DNA of 64,000 bases from Chondrilla cf. caribensis (GCA_964020155.1 OZ026554.1:1450247-1514246); one strand, 5' to 3'; counted from the stretch's first letter, positions 1 to 11,394 are shown. The notes: a model not told the origin generated them from the letters alone. Numbers and translations are program-made.

Positions 1-138
1 ACATGATACTTGACTGAATCAGTGAGAATGAAAATAGACAAATGAACCATGTGATTGTTCGGCTGTAGCTCAGGCTATGGGTGCAAATTCTCTGAATGTG
101 GTTATGGCTAGACAACCCATACCTCAAGTGGAAGACAT

Positions 139-186
139 GGTCAAGGGGGTGACTGAGGCATGTTCGATGTCTTGGATTCTTCTGAA
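139..186 (-). pseudogene. Short C-terminal fragment of RT retroelement
   Basis: On the - strand this reads RRIQDIEHASVTPLT, closely matching RRIRDIEHGCFTPLIF in the larger remnant at 22093-23551. The match stops abruptly on both sides, so this is only a scrap of the same retroelement family. The rest of 1-350 shows no gene. Confidence 0.35.
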
Positions 187-356
187 GTCACCCAGCCGTT
201 TCTATGTATCTTTATGTTCATGTGTAACTGACAGTGTATAGTATTGGGTCCAAGTGTGTCTGGTTGTTCTGGAGGCTTTATTTATAGTATAAACATGACT
301 ATGTACGTATGTCATAACTGTCATTGTATACTGATTATGGTGACATACGTACACCA

Positions 357-359
<3 letters not shown>

Positions 360-418
<59 letters not shown>

Positions 419-420
419 TG
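360..420. repeat. (GT)n microsatellite upstream of COA4
   Basis: Nearly pure GT run of about 55 bp on the + strand. It lies about 50 bp before a polypyrimidine/AG acceptor that ends at 472, so it is probably inside a 5' UTR intron of COA4. Confidence 0.9.
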
Positions 421-487
421 TGACATATGTGTATTGGTTTCACAGATATTGCTTATTGTTACTTACTGCTATAGGAAACATTAGCGC

Positions 488-769
488 ATGTCTGGCAGCA
501 ACAATAGCAGTACGCATCCCAGAAAGACAACTAGTACAACACCCCTCCCCCCCAAGGTGGGGACACACAAGGTGCATGGGAGAAAGGAAGAAGACAAAGA
601 AGAAGAAGATCCTTACAATATTAGGATTGAAAGAAGTGGGTGTGCCAGCTACCATTACCAGCTGTTGGACTGTTATCGTGACAGAGGAGAAGACTGGAGA
701 AAGTGCCAAGAAGAACTGAAACAGTTTAAAGAATGCATGATCAATCAACAAAAAACCTCCAAAAAATAG
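488..769 (+). CDS. COA4: Cytochrome c oxidase assembly factor 4 (twin CX9C)
   Basis: A 93-residue protein of the CHCH family. Seen: cysteines 52 and 62 and cysteines 73 and 83, each pair spaced CX9C, giving the helical hairpin oxidised by the MIA40 pathway in the mitochondrial intermembrane space. The stretches EEEDP, RSGCAS, DWRKCQ and FKECM match COA4/CHCHD8, whose known role is in complex IV assembly. Residues 1-35 are low complexity (Ser/Thr/Pro), as is usual ahead of the CHCH core. The start is the first ATG after a likely splice acceptor ending at 472, so a non-coding first exon upstream is probable. The stop is TAG. Family assignment is strong; orthology to COA4 rather than another CX9C protein is inferred from the RSGC...DW..CQ pattern. 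Confidence 0.85.
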   Translation: MSGSNNSSTHPRKTTSTTPLPPKVGTHKVHGRKEEDKEEEDPYNIRIERSGCASYHYQLLDCYRDRGEDWRKCQEELKQFKECMINQQKTSKK

Positions 770-2519
770 AAACAGCCACAGATTGCACTCAAAGGTATAA
801 GTTTTATTGAATACAAATAATCATGAGTTAAATATGATTTTATCGCCCGATGACGTCATACACCGAAGAGCAGGTTACTAGCACTGCAGAAACCTGCAAG
901 CGCCTCTTAAAACCTAGCAACGTGTCCGCACAATTATCACGTCAATCAACACTTTGGAAGGCCATACATTGTCAATCTTGTACTGATGTACAACTTTCTT
1001 CATTGGCTTGATTTGTTTTCTCTGTTTTAACGGTGAGGTGCCCTGAACCCCTGATGCTTCCTAATTTCGGACAATTTGGATTGTTGCGAAAAATTAAGTT
1101 CTTTTCGCGAAACGTTTATCGGAGCAAGTTTGTTATCAAACTCATCCTCAACCCGGCTACGAAGCAACGTTTAAAGATTTGAATGAATTTAACCGATTAT
1201 CGTACTTGATGTTCGAAAGCGTCTGGAATTGGGGCACCACACCATGCTCGGTTTTTGGAACTCGTCATTTTCCACGTCGAAATCAAATCACTTACTCAAT
1301 AGCTAGTGGCTGCATGGCTTTCCTCACTGCTGGAAGGCTGCTAATGCTTATGATAGACCATTTTCTTGAAAGAGAAACAAAATTACTGGAAATATCGAAG
1401 CGAGGGGAAGAAAAGTATTCTAATTCAAACATACTGCGCATTTTCCAGGTGGCTATTTTGCGATAAGCCACTTATTACACACTCTCCTTCAGCCGTACTG
1501 TTTAGTTTACTGCCCTCGGGCAGTAAATGCAACAGTACGGCACAGAGAGCGTGTAATGACTAGTACATATAACTATAATACCTTTTCGATTTATAAAGTA
1601 CTATGACTTTCATATAGTACATGCATATATGATACAGACTCCTCTGTTAGACCCGTGCAAAGGACCCAGAACATGGGGGTATCTGTAAACAGATGGTCTT
1701 TATAAAGGGTGCATTTAAGCTAGATAAAGGATATATATAATTATAGTGGATAGTTACGAGAATAGCCACTTTCTTGTACACATTGTCCTACAAATATCTG
1801 CTAAATTTATTATAATATTTATTGTTTAACAAGATGTACCTATCCATGATGATGACAAAACCATGATATCAATGATGATGATGATGATGATTATTATTAT
1901 TATTATTATTATTTGTTCACAAAAAATATTGTAGTATTATTATTATCAATGATGATAAGGTGATATAATATACATCTACAAGTGCATCAATGAAGGAGAA
2001 AAAAGAATAAAGAAACTATCATTATTATTAACAATTTTCACAGAGATGACAGCAATAAAGAAAACAATTAATATACAGCAATAATAAACAAACACACACA
2101 AAGATAAGATAATGAAAATAATAACAATAAGGATCTAGTCGCCGAGATCAGGGCAGTACAGGGAGCCCATGGCCAACAACGAAATAGCATTCCCTGTTTG
2201 GACAGCAACTGAGAGCCTCTGCATCAAGAAGGAAAACGACTTAGGCTCTCCTGTGACCATCTTAATGTGGCAGCCTAGATTAATCATTATAGACGTTAAT
2301 ATTGTGCAATTTAGAAATCACTGACAAATGAATCATAAATGTGGAGTTGTTGTTAACATAATGTATGCATGGTTTTATGAATAAGTATATTAATATTATT
2401 ATTATTATTTATTGTTATTATTATTATTGGCTTATACATTATAATTATTATCATTATCATTATGTAACTCATGATGATGGTAAATAACTCGAATAATAAA
2501 TTATAATCAGACTTGAATC
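770..2519. other. Intergenic spacer
   Basis: AT-rich spacer with no recognisable gene. It holds a foldback (separate entry), an ATG/ATT trinucleotide tract around 1870-1915 and scattered ATT-rich stretches. An open frame at 1179-1466 has no recognisable domain and is not called. Confidence 0.6.
1472..1559. repeat. Foldback inverted repeat (MITE-like)
   Basis: An almost complete palindrome of about 88 bp. The left arm starts at ttattacacac and includes cgtactg; the right arm mirrors it and ends at gtgtaatga. The centre is tgccctcgggca. No coding content. It would form one long hairpin and resembles a small non-autonomous DNA element. Confidence 0.7.
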
Positions 2520-2684
2520 GGACCTTTTATGAAGTTGTGTCCAGTCATATAGACTGAATGGTCCAAATGACCTTAAACTAAGGTATGACCAAAAATATGG
2601 CAAAATATGATTATACTTATTTTGATACATTTCGTAATTTGGTTATAAATGGCTAGTATTCAAAATGAGTTGAAAGAGATCCTT

Positions 2685-3620
2685 TCATTGAGGGGTGTTG
2701 AAATCAGCCATTTCACTATAGAGATCAGGATAATTTGTCCTATATCTCTGGATGCAATAAGGCCCATACTTGAAGGGTTTCACCTCTCCTTCAACTGGAA
2801 ATTCAGCATTATAGGAGGGCTCACAAAAGAATATGGATGATAAGCGACCACCTTCCACAGTTTTAACACGGTGGACAGTGCCTTTAAAGCGTCCTGCGGT
2901 GATCTTTGTCAGGACCAGGCCAATGAGCAAGATCAAGGATCCCGGACGTGGTTCCACATCTAGCCAAGTGCCATCTTCCATTTGAATCTCCAGACCATGA
3001 TAGGAAAATAGGCCCACCAATGTGCAGATACCTGTATCAGTGTGAGCTTGCATGGACAAACCGCTTGCAAAGTAGGGATAATTCGTCAAAGCTAGATTGG
3101 AAGTAGGCTTTTGAAGTAATACGTCAACTAAGGCATTTTCATCCATGCCACATCCTACGGCAAGGATTTTTAGAATGTTCTTCCCAGTCTCGGCCATGGT
3201 CTGGTGATACTCAGTGACAGTTTTACGGAAGTGCGCACCAGCGCCTTCTTCGTTAGGCCACTGGTTGGGTTCATAGAGGGGATTACCAGACAGAACGTCG
3301 GGATCGTCTTCCGGAAGCTCTTCTCCTATTTCGAACCATTCCCTGTAGCTATTTTGGGAGACATCGTAAGATGCATATCCTCTATGCACGTTCTTGGCTT
3401 CCCGATTCCATTTTTTCGTGCCTAGAAGTAATTTTTCTTCCAACGGGAGGGAGAAGAGCCATTTGGCACTTTTAAGTAGTAGCTCCTCTTTTTCTTTGCT
3501 GTAACCCGGGACGTTGTCGAGATAGACGCATCCAACAGTATCTATAGCTCTTATCAGGTTCTTGGCAGTGTTTTCACGACTGGGATCAGATAGATCGATT
3601 ATGGGCAGAGTGGCGGCCAT
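2685..3620 (-). CDS. 2OG-Fe(II) oxygenase, isopenicillin N synthase-like, copy 1
   Basis: Intronless gene of 311 aa. The double-stranded beta-helix motifs are present: AHTDTG (iron ligands His and Asp), GTVHRV (distal His) and GGRLSS (the RxS pair binding 2-oxoglutarate). The N-terminus ATLPIIDLSD is the typical DIOX_N start. Such enzymes hydroxylate or oxidatively cyclise small molecules using iron, O2 and 2-oxoglutarate; the substrate is not predictable. The frame stays open upstream to 3806, but copies 2 and 3 are not conserved there, so MAATLP is taken as the start. Odd: a 6-bp deletion removes two residues a few positions before the HTD motif, where copies 2 and 3 read YFEAESGL. It may be drifting, though no stop or frameshift is present. 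Confidence 0.85.
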   Translation of the reverse strand: MAATLPIIDLSDPSRENTAKNLIRAIDTVGCVYLDNVPGYSKEKEELLLKSAKWLFSLPLEEKLLLGTKKWNREAKNVHRGYASYDVSQNSYREWFEIGEELPEDDPDVLSGNPLYEPNQWPNEEGAGAHFRKTVTEYHQTMAETGKNILKILAVGCGMDENALVDVLLQKPTSNLALTNYPYFASGLSMQAHTDTGICTLVGLFSYHGLEIQMEDGTWLDVEPRPGSLILLIGLVLTKITAGRFKGTVHRVKTVEGGRLSSIFFCEPSYNAEFPVEGEVKPFKYGPYCIQRYRTNYPDLYSEMADFNTPQ

Positions 3621-4314
3621 GTCTCGTGTACAAAATACCCGCGGTATAGAATCTGTAAGGCGATCCGCAAGAGGACGAAACTTATTGACTAGATTGCCTT
3701 CAGTACGACTTTCGTGGCAGTTCTGATGTCCACGCAAATGCGATATGGTGGGAAGAATTGATCTTTTTGATGCAGAGGTGTAATGCAGGAAGTGTTGAAG
3801 CCACACTATTGTCTGAGCATAGTTTGAGGCAGGGCAAGCAAAATTTCATTGGTCAGACCGAAATACTGTCAAATGATTATAATTGTATATATTGAGGAAG
3901 TGGACTTGCGTAGACCGATAGAATAACACAACAAATAACAATGTCATGCAATCTTACAATAATGAATTGCTACATTGATTTTAAATTGTAGCAAACAGAA
4001 TATGAAATTTGAATACGATTATAGTGTAAGAATAGACATACGTAATACTGTCCTGATGACATGCATGCATGGGCTATGAAAATAATATTGTTAAGATGTG
4101 CCACAATTTTTCAACCTGTGATCAGAATCCCCAACAAAGTCATTAGCAATATCACTTGATTTGAGCATATCGGTAGCAGCTTTGTGTACATGCAATGTCA
4201 TGAGGTTTGTGGCTTTAGAATTTCTCATTCTGTTTGAATCCCATAATGCATACGTGGCAGTAAGCTACATCATTTGCTTCATCATAGTGGAAGAATGGCC
4301 ATTGCTTGAACCAG

Positions 4315-4566
4315 GAGTGCTGAAAGGATCGCTGAACAGCATTCTTCAGGCCATATGATCGTTTTGGGAACTTGAAATTCGAGCGGGGCTGGTGGGGAGA
4401 ACGTGACACTTCAGGAATTTCGGAAATACTACTCGCAGAGGAGTGCTGAAAGGATCGCTGAACAGCATTCTTCAGGCGATATGATCGTCACAAGTTTGAG
4501 AACTTGAAATTCGAGCGGGGCTGGTGGGGACAACGTGACACTTCAGGGATTCCTGAAATACTACTC
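4315..4566. repeat. 126-bp tandem duplication in hAT remnant
   Basis: The segment starting gagtgctgaaaggatcgctg at 4315 recurs at 4441 with few mismatches. The duplication covers the 5' part of the zinc-finger coding segment and helps explain why the frame is broken. Confidence 0.85.
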
Positions 4567-4665
4567 GCAGAGATAGAGGAAGCCATTAATCAACAGATAT
4601 GCAAACGAATACCAGTCAAAGCAACAAACAAAGCCACAAAAACAGCCGCTGATCTAACTCTACCC

Positions 4666-5692
4666 CAGGGGCGTAGGAAGCATTTTATAAGTGTAGAGGC
4701 CACTGAAAAAAATTTTTCGCTCGCTTCGCTCGCCAAATAATTCTTGTAATAATTCTTCTCATACATGCAGCTATAACTTTTAATGATTGTACAAAGCTTT
4801 GTACATAAGACAAAAAGTGATACATTCAGCTAAGTATATGTCCTGTGTACATGCTCACAAAACTGTTATGCAGACTGAGCACTGTTAAAATGAAGTGTAA
4901 ATTCAGTCAGTAGGCAGAAACTTGCCAAATAGTGTTTCTCAGTGGCTTGATCCCCGCACAAAATCATTTCCTGTCTGCTAGACATAGGTCATCTGTGAGT
5001 TGCTTATGCACATGAAGTATCATGACATTATTCAGTCTACCCTGATTCATTGTGGATCGTAAGTTTTAAGATGTCACAAAGCACTGAAGGAGCGTTCACT
5101 AACAGCATTGGTAGCTGGCATTACTATTATAAGGGAAGCAACAGTGTAGACTTCAGACAGTGGTGCCATCTGGGGGGGGCACAAGTGAAGCATAACACAG
5201 CATCTTTCTCCTCCAAATAATGCAACCAAGGCCATTTGGTAAACCAAGTCGGCTGGAAGCTTCGCTGTACCACTGTCTTCTTGCCAAAATCTCTATTGGG
5301 AAACTTAAAATCAAACGGTTGGTACGGATTTGTTGGTAAAACGGTAGAAACGGTGGAAACGTTAGAGACGCTTTGAACATTCGAGCTTGAGGCACTGATC
5401 GTAATTATACTAGTACTCGTCGAGACAGGAGAACAGAGAATTTAACGATAGCGAAATCATTAAATTTTTTTTTATAAAGGCTCACGGTAACCGGCGATGA
5501 CGCGATTACTGTACTTCCTGATAGTATAAAGATGGCGTCGTTTCGCTAGGCTATGATCGAGGGCCTGCCTATTTTCTTCTAGGAGGAAGACTAGGTCCAA
5601 ATAGAAGTAAGTATTACAAAAAATATTAAGGGATAATCTCAAAAAGTGTAGCGGCCAAAGCCGCTACAGCCGCTACAGCTCCTACGCCCCTG
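4666..5692 (-). mobile_element. Nested hAT element with TTF zinc-finger remnant
   Basis: The ends are inverted: CAGGGGCGTAGGA at 4666 and TCCTACGCCCCTG ending at 5692. The 5 bp TACCC lies immediately outside both ends and is a likely target-site duplication; that is shorter than the usual 8 bp of hAT but matches what I recall of 5-bp hAT groups. On the - strand between about 5160 and 5345 a second TTF-type finger can be read (FDFKFPNRDFGKKTVVQRSF, then WFTKWPWLHY), in a frame different from the longest open frame. The catalytic transposase domain is absent, so it is a deletion derivative. Confidence 0.65.
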
Positions 5693-5978
5693 TACCCTAC
5701 AACCACCCGTGGACTTCTGTGTACGTAATTTCAATATTGCACGATGACAATATGGCTGATTCACGGGCACAACGACCTAAGATATCGATTGATCTTTGAC
5801 AGATTCTTAAAAGGCTAAAATTATTTTTAAGGTAACTTCTGAATATTGGTCAGGCTAAAGCCTGACCAGCCTGACCGGTTGCGCCGGCCCTGGACATTGC
5901 AGCCACACTATCGTCTGAGGCTGGGCGCAGATGTGGTTGTCAAACTCAAGGCACACAAAGTCAAACAACGCCGGTATA

Positions 5979-6161
5979 CAGTGAAACCTCCGTATAAAGG
6001 ACACATTGGAACCGTCTAATTTGTCCACTGTTGAGAGGTTGTCCACTCTTCAGTGTTGAAAAAATGTATTACTACCATAGGATAGCCCATTTTTGATGCC
6101 TCCAAAAGTATCCTTTATAGAGGTACTTTCTAATATGGTGTCCTTTATAAAGATTCCACTG
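5979..6161. mobile_element. pogo/Tigger-like MITE (unit 1)
   Basis: A 183-bp element flanked by TA, with ends CAGTGAAACCTC and TCCACTG plus inner TATAAAGGACA / TCCTTTATAAAG inverted sequence. The orthologous copy in unit 2 is at 11203-11394; unit 3 keeps only the left end near 18178. It therefore predates the segmental duplication. Confidence 0.7.
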
Positions 6162-6866
6162 TACAAGGACGCGGAAGACATTTGTTACAAAAATGGCGGC
6201 TCTATAAACGGAGGTGGAATAGATAAAAATCTAAACGCTTTTGATAGTTATTCTCTCTGTCAACAATGCCCAAGTGACAAATAATGCCAATTAGGATACA
6301 AAAAGTAAGGTTTCAGTTATGTAATCACTTTTTACTGAGAATTTAAATAAAAAATAGCTAAAGTAGAACGGGGTATTTCCAGCCACTCTTCGTAGTCAAC
6401 GATCAGTTTCCCTCGAGGAGAGCTCTTGAAGTAGTAAACGAAAAACAAGCTAACGATAGTCACTGACGCTACTACATATATACTCATTCACAGAGAAAAA
6501 CAGCAAAGGATCAGCCGCTCGCTTGTAGATAAAATCAACTTTTAAAATACCACTGTAAAATCCCGGAATTTGCAGTTAACGGGGTGTTTCCGGTCAATAG
6601 CTGAAATTCAGATCTACGTTGACCGTATAGAGACGCAGATATTACTACCTTTCGCTCCTGACATTTTTTCGTGTTCCGCTTTCTCTTTTTCCGAGACATT
6701 TTAAGATACGCGCGTTATCGCTTGTTTCAACTCAACAATAGTTCTATATTATAATTTTATAATTCATAATATGAATAAGAATTATAATATAAATAAAAAA
6801 TAATAATTGAGCAACTTAAGAATTACTAAATTACATGAAAAATATAACATCCAATCATGATCTATG

Positions 6867-7166
6867 TTAAAGGATGTTTCCCTCCGCCATTGCCAGAGAG
6901 ATAGGTTCTGTGTGGATGTTTTGATGGGCAGGTGTTCTGGTTCCTCTGATGGCAGTGATGGCAGACCTCAAAAGGCTAAAGGATAGACGGCATCTTAGCC
7001 ATTTCATGATTTCTGCGTAGAGGTGGGCTCTCTTGTGGGATATCAAAGATGCCAACCTCTTGTATGCTACAGTTGTACTTGGACCCATTCCTCCTGTGGC
7101 TGCAAAAACAAGGGAAAAAATGATCCGTGTTTTACTTCTCGAACTTGCTGGTCGTAGCATCTGCAC
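6867..7166 (-). pseudogene. C-terminal tail of RT retroelement (unit 1)
   Basis: About 99 codons with the signature ATGGMG...YKRLASLI followed by WLRCRLSFSLLRSAI and IRGTR. This is the extreme C-terminus of the retroelement polyprotein seen more fully at 22093-23551. The N-terminal RT is missing, so it is a 5'-truncated fragment. It is shared with unit 2 and therefore older than the duplication. The adjacent 6165-6866 is AT-rich with no gene. Confidence 0.7.
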
Positions 7167-7333
7167 TTCTCTTGTTCATGTTTGCAATAGACAGATTTGA
7201 GATGAACATGTGAAAGTTGTTAGACATGTTGGTTGTATTTCTTTATAGTTGTAGGACTATTCTTTAACACGTCTATAGTGATATTCAAACAATTCTTTTC
7301 ACAAATTAATCATTCAGCGTGCAACATTTCACC

Positions 7334-7436
7334 CATCACGGGCTTCTTCGGGCACATGTAATACTATGTAATACAAATACATATATATACAATATAATAC
7401 TAATATTATATGTGCCTGAAGAAGCCCGTGATGTGT
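7334..7436. repeat. Inverted repeat, ~24-bp stem
   Basis: The arm tcacgggcttcttcgggcac (from about 7336) is mirrored by gtgcctgaagaagcccgtga (ending about 7432) around an AT-rich loop. The same structure is in unit 2 at about 12547-12661, where the loop has gained a (TA)n tract. Confidence 0.75.
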
Positions 7437-9838
7437 TATACTAAAAGTAGGCATCCAAAGTCGCGCCTGGATCAATGAATGACTAGGATTTGTAATGGCA
7501 GCATTCCATACGCACTACCGTGAGCATGCACACTTTGGTTACTCGGGCAAGCAATCAGCAGCTGTCCCAAATTCCCTGTGACACCAGGGCTTTTTGGTGT
7601 GCTTCTCATTCGACCACGTAGCCCCCAGAATATAAATGTCTCGTGTATAGCAAAAATAGACTAATTATAGTGGTCATATATAAGTAGTGGCAACGTCTGA
7701 CTTGAGACACATTGTCCAATACTACGTATATGCACTGGACGTGCTCTGTCTGATCCCATCACTTTCTACCTGCACCCGGCCTAGGCCTGTTTGAATCAGT
7801 CAAAAATGAAGGAAAGGTCGAGATAGTAACTGATGATCATTGACATACTAGTAGTTAAATATTAAATAATCCATTTAAAACTGCTACAAACCACTGCGCG
7901 TTGGTCTTAAAATGCACTTCCTATTTTCTTCGAAAACCTTCAATCAAGTCTTCCAACCAGTGCTGTGCACTTACTGGTACAGAAGTGTTACCAACTTCTG
8001 CTGTTGAATCTACCATTTCTGAAACAAGGATACATTGTCAATTACAGTAAATACATAAATTAATATACTATTGCTATTAATGCATTATATACTTTTGTAT
8101 GTACATTCCAATTTGGAGGGGCTATTAACCACTTGGTGACTGGCTAGGTAATTTTACATTTCGTTATTGTGGTTACCACAGGCTGCCTTATTTCCACACC
8201 CAACTTATCAACACATATATATGTAATTCATGCACACCCTTCTAGGTATGCTACTTATTATAATACGTACATAGGCCTCGTGATAACCAGCCAAAATATG
8301 CCAAATTTCATTGCAGCTGATCACCACAACCACTCTGGTGTCCACATGATGCAGCATAGCATGGATACCGATGCATGTATACCCTCCTGGGGTTTGCATG
8401 GACCTAGTGGTGACACAGATGTGTTTTTCCCAGTCACAAAAGCTCCCCAGTGTCCAAATGATACATATAATAATATACATATAAAGTATAATACGCATTA
8501 ATATATTATATTTAATTTAATGCATATACTTTATATGTATATTGCAATATGGAGGTACTTTTAAGTCTTTAGACCTCTTGGTGCATGACTGGCCAGGTGA
8601 GGAGAAACTGGTTATTATACAACCTACTATTATATTGTAAACAGACATATAGTGTAACTTTCTTCTGAATTAAGAAGTACTAACGTTAGGATAGACCTAA
8701 TTGTGGCAGTTGTGAGTAGAAATTAGGATTTAGGCACACTGTAAGAACACTTGTGGAAACATTCCACTATTAATGGTGGATTTGATGAATGTGTCATCAC
8801 CTGCTCAAATAGTGTCATGGTTGTTATTGGTGAAGAGACGAAATGAATGCAACAAATTAAGTGCAGTATGGCAAGAATGTGCATACTTTGTTCGTGACAG
8901 GGGGAGGTGGTGGTGCATTAGGTCTACAAATGTGCATGTATATACGTATACAAACAAATATACACATGTTTGCACTGCCTACCACAACAATTCTTGAGTA
9001 TATGGTGATACATACAATTCATCTAATCCACCAATAATGGTGGAATATTTCCACCAGTGTTTTTACAGTGTATACACTGAACGGAAATTCGTTCTTTTGC
9101 AGAAATATGTTCTTTGGCATGTGGAATTGAAAATTTTGACATTCAATTCTGTTCAACTCTTGGTCTATGGTCCAGTAACAAATCCCTCTGCTCACAATAC
9201 TTTTGTAAGTGCTTGCTGTCTTCCTCGACGACTTTAGATATATGTAGGAACAGAAGTAGATGTAAGAGGCTCGTTTTCAGTCTCAAAGTCGTTGGATATA
9301 TCACCATTCACTGTCACAATTTTGGACATGAGTTTTCGTACGCTATATAAACCGAGACAAAAGTGTTTCGTTCTCTTCAAAAAAGCATGAATTAATGTGT
9401 GCTGTTTACAATGAAACCACAGATCTACAGGGCTTCAGATAGAGGCATGGAATATCTAGATATGCCTTGTTGGTTCGAAAAGCCAACTAGCTAGGTACAG
9501 CTATATTCTGTAAGGGAAAATTGTGTGGCTACAGTTTCGACAGTAATATACAGCGTGTCTACAGTGTGCACTGTTAGGTCTTATGATAGGAGGATCTACT
9601 AAAACATCGATCGCACACAGAATGACAGGCATAGTATTTCGTAATAATATTATTAATAACACTATCCTCATAAGATAATTATTATTACACACATCTATAG
9701 CACTACAATGAAATTATCACACTTAAACATCTACTGCAATAAAATAGTTCACATGAAGAAACCGATTAAGTGAAACATACGTATCACTATTCAGAAGTTC
9801 TTCTTAGCACAATCACGGATTGATCCATTCATGCACAA
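7437..9838. other. Shared non-coding spacer of unit 1
   Basis: No gene seen. The stretch aligns base for base with about 12662-16690 of unit 2 once the insertions there are removed. Open frames in it are not preserved between copies. At 9083-9123 it preserves the empty target site of the LINE that sits in unit 2. 9602-9838 is a segment that also occurs at 16455-16690 and 19868-20072. Confidence 0.65.
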
Positions 9839-9998
9839 GATGGACCTTTTATGAAGTTGTGTCCAGTCCTGGACTGAATGGTACAAGTGACCTTAACTTA
9901 AGTATGACCAAAAACTAGTATACAAAGTGAAAATTATAATTATTTTGATAAATTGGTTATATATGGCTAGTATTCAAAATGAGTTGAAAGAGATCCTT

Positions 9999-10940
9999 TC
10001 ATTGAGCTGTGTTGAAATCAGCCATTTCACTATAAAGTTCAGGATAATGTTTCCTATATCTCTGGATGCAAAAAGGCCCATACTTGAAGGGTTTCACCTC
10101 TCCTTCAACTGGAAATTCAGCATTATAGGAGGGCTCAAAAAAGAATATGGATGATAAGCGACCACCTTCCACAGTTTTAACACGGTGGACAGTGCCTTTA
10201 AAGCGTCCAGCGGTGATCTTTGTCAGGACCAGGCCAATGAGCATGATCAAGGATCCCGGACGTGGTTCCACATCTAGCCAAGTGCCATCTTCCATTTGAA
10301 TCTCCAGACCATGATAGGAAAATAGGCCCACCAATGTGCAGATACCTGTATCAGTGTGAGCTTGCATGGATAAACCACTTTCAGCTTCAAAGTAGGGATA
10401 ATTCGTCAAAGCTAGATTGGAAGTAGGCTTTTGAAGTAATACGTCAACAAAGGCATTTTCATCCATGCCACATCCTATGGCAAGGATTTTTAGAATGTTC
10501 TTCCCAGTCTCGGCCATGGTCTGGTGATACTCAGTGACAGTTTTACGGAAGTGCGCACCAGCGCCTTCTTCGTTAGGCCACTGGTTGGGTTCATAGAGGG
10601 GATTACCAGACAGAACGTCGGGATCGTCTTCCGGAAGCTCTTCTCCTATTTCGAACCATTCCCTGTAGCTATTTTGGGAGACATCGTAAGATGCATATCC
10701 TCTATGCACGTTCTTGGATTCCCGATTCCATTTTTTCGTGCCCAAAAGTAATTTTTCTTCCAACGGGAGGGAGAAGAGCCATTTGGCACTTTTTAGTAGT
10801 AGCTCCTCTTTTTCTTTGTTGTAACCTGGGACGTTGTCGAGATAGACGCATCCAACAGTCTCTATAGCTCTTATCAGGTTCTTGGCAGTGTTTTCACGAT
10901 TGGGATCAGATAGATCGATTATGGGCAGAGTGGCGGCCAT
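9999..10940 (-). CDS. 2OG-Fe(II) oxygenase, isopenicillin N synthase-like, copy 2
   Basis: Intronless, 313 aa. The iron ligands are His195, Asp197 (AHTDTG) and His252 (TVHRV); Arg261 and Ser263 (GGRLSS) form the 2-oxoglutarate site. The N-terminal DIOX_N region carries PIIDLSD at 6-12. Length and motif spacing are normal for the plant/fungal IPNS-like superfamily. No signal peptide, so it is probably cytosolic. This copy keeps YFEAESGL before the HTD motif and looks like the least altered of the three. The start is the ATG conserved in all copies; upstream sequence is frameshifted relative to copy 1, which argues against the longer N-terminus there. Substrate unknown. Confidence 0.87.
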   Translation of the reverse strand: MAATLPIIDLSDPNRENTAKNLIRAIETVGCVYLDNVPGYNKEKEELLLKSAKWLFSLPLEEKLLLGTKKWNRESKNVHRGYASYDVSQNSYREWFEIGEELPEDDPDVLSGNPLYEPNQWPNEEGAGAHFRKTVTEYHQTMAETGKNILKILAIGCGMDENAFVDVLLQKPTSNLALTNYPYFEAESGLSMQAHTDTGICTLVGLFSYHGLEIQMEDGTWLDVEPRPGSLIMLIGLVLTKITAGRFKGTVHRVKTVEGGRLSSIFFFEPSYNAEFPVEGEVKPFKYGPFCIQRYRKHYPELYSEMADFNTAQ

Positions 10941-11202
10941 GTCTCATGCACAAAATACCCGCGGTATAGAATCTGTAAGGCGATCCGCAAGAGGACGAAA
11001 CTTCTATTGACTAGATTGCCTTTAGTACGACTTTCGCTACAGTTCCGACGTCCACAAAAATGCGGTATGGTGGGAAGAATTGATCTTTTTAATGCAGAGG
11101 TGTAATGCAGAAAGTGATGAAGCCGCACTATCGTCTGAGGCTGCCGGGGCGCAGATGTGGTTGTCAAACCCAAGGCACGCGAAGTCAAATAACGCCGGTA
11201 TA

Positions 11203-11394
11203 CAGTGAAACCTCCGTATAAAGGACACATTGGAACCGTCTAATTTGTCCACTGTTGAAAGGTTGTCCACTCTTCAGTGTTGAAAAATGTATTACTACCA
11301 TAGGATAGCCCATTTTTGATGCCTCCAAAAGTATCCTTTATAGAGGTACTTTCTAATATGGTGTCCTTTATAGTCCTTTATAAAGATTCCACTG
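11203..11394. mobile_element. pogo/Tigger-like MITE (unit 2)
   Basis: Copy of the 5979-6161 element with the same ends and TA flanks. It is about 10 bp longer because tcctttata is locally duplicated near its right end. The flanking 11395-12077 is AT-rich and shows no gene. Confidence 0.7.

Larger units (their letters stand above)
3830..5892 (-). mobile_element. Outer hAT-like remnant inserted in unit 1
   Basis: This ~2.06 kb block is missing from units 2 and 3. It begins CAGGGC and ends GCCCTG, the hAT terminal signature, although the inner parts of the ends have diverged. On the - strand 4215-4409 encodes a TTF-type zinc-finger segment (FPKRSYGLKNAVQRSFQ, then WF..WPFFHYD...YCHVC), the N-terminal DNA-binding region of hAT/ZMYM-type transposases, followed by a stop. 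A second element (4666-5692) is nested within it. About 20 bp of host sequence around gccacactat is repeated on both sides (3800 and 5902). Non-functional. Confidence 0.6.
2520..9840. repeat. Tandem segmental duplication, unit 1
   Basis: First of three tandem copies. It begins at ggaccttttatgaagttgtg (2520); the same junction recurs at about 9842 and 16694. It carries an oxygenase gene, a pogo-like MITE, an RT-element tail, a hairpin and a long shared non-coding spacer. Compared with unit 2 it has an extra ~2 kb of hAT remnants (3830-5892) but lacks the LINE and the foldback element. Sequence left of 2520 is not shared, so this is the outer edge of the array. Confidence 0.85.

Noticed and set aside
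1179..1466. 95-residue open frame
   Set aside because: No domain, no recognisable similarity, no conserved copy and no splice context.
3621..3806. N-terminal extension of oxygenase copy 1 to 373 aa
   Set aside because: The extension is frameshifted in copy 2 and absent in copy 3, while all three share the MAATLP start, which also fits the family.
8169..8501. 110-residue frame repeated at 13402-13680
   Set aside because: Conserved between units only because the DNA is duplicated. The reading frame changes length and C-terminus, and a diverged copy near 18640 does not keep it.
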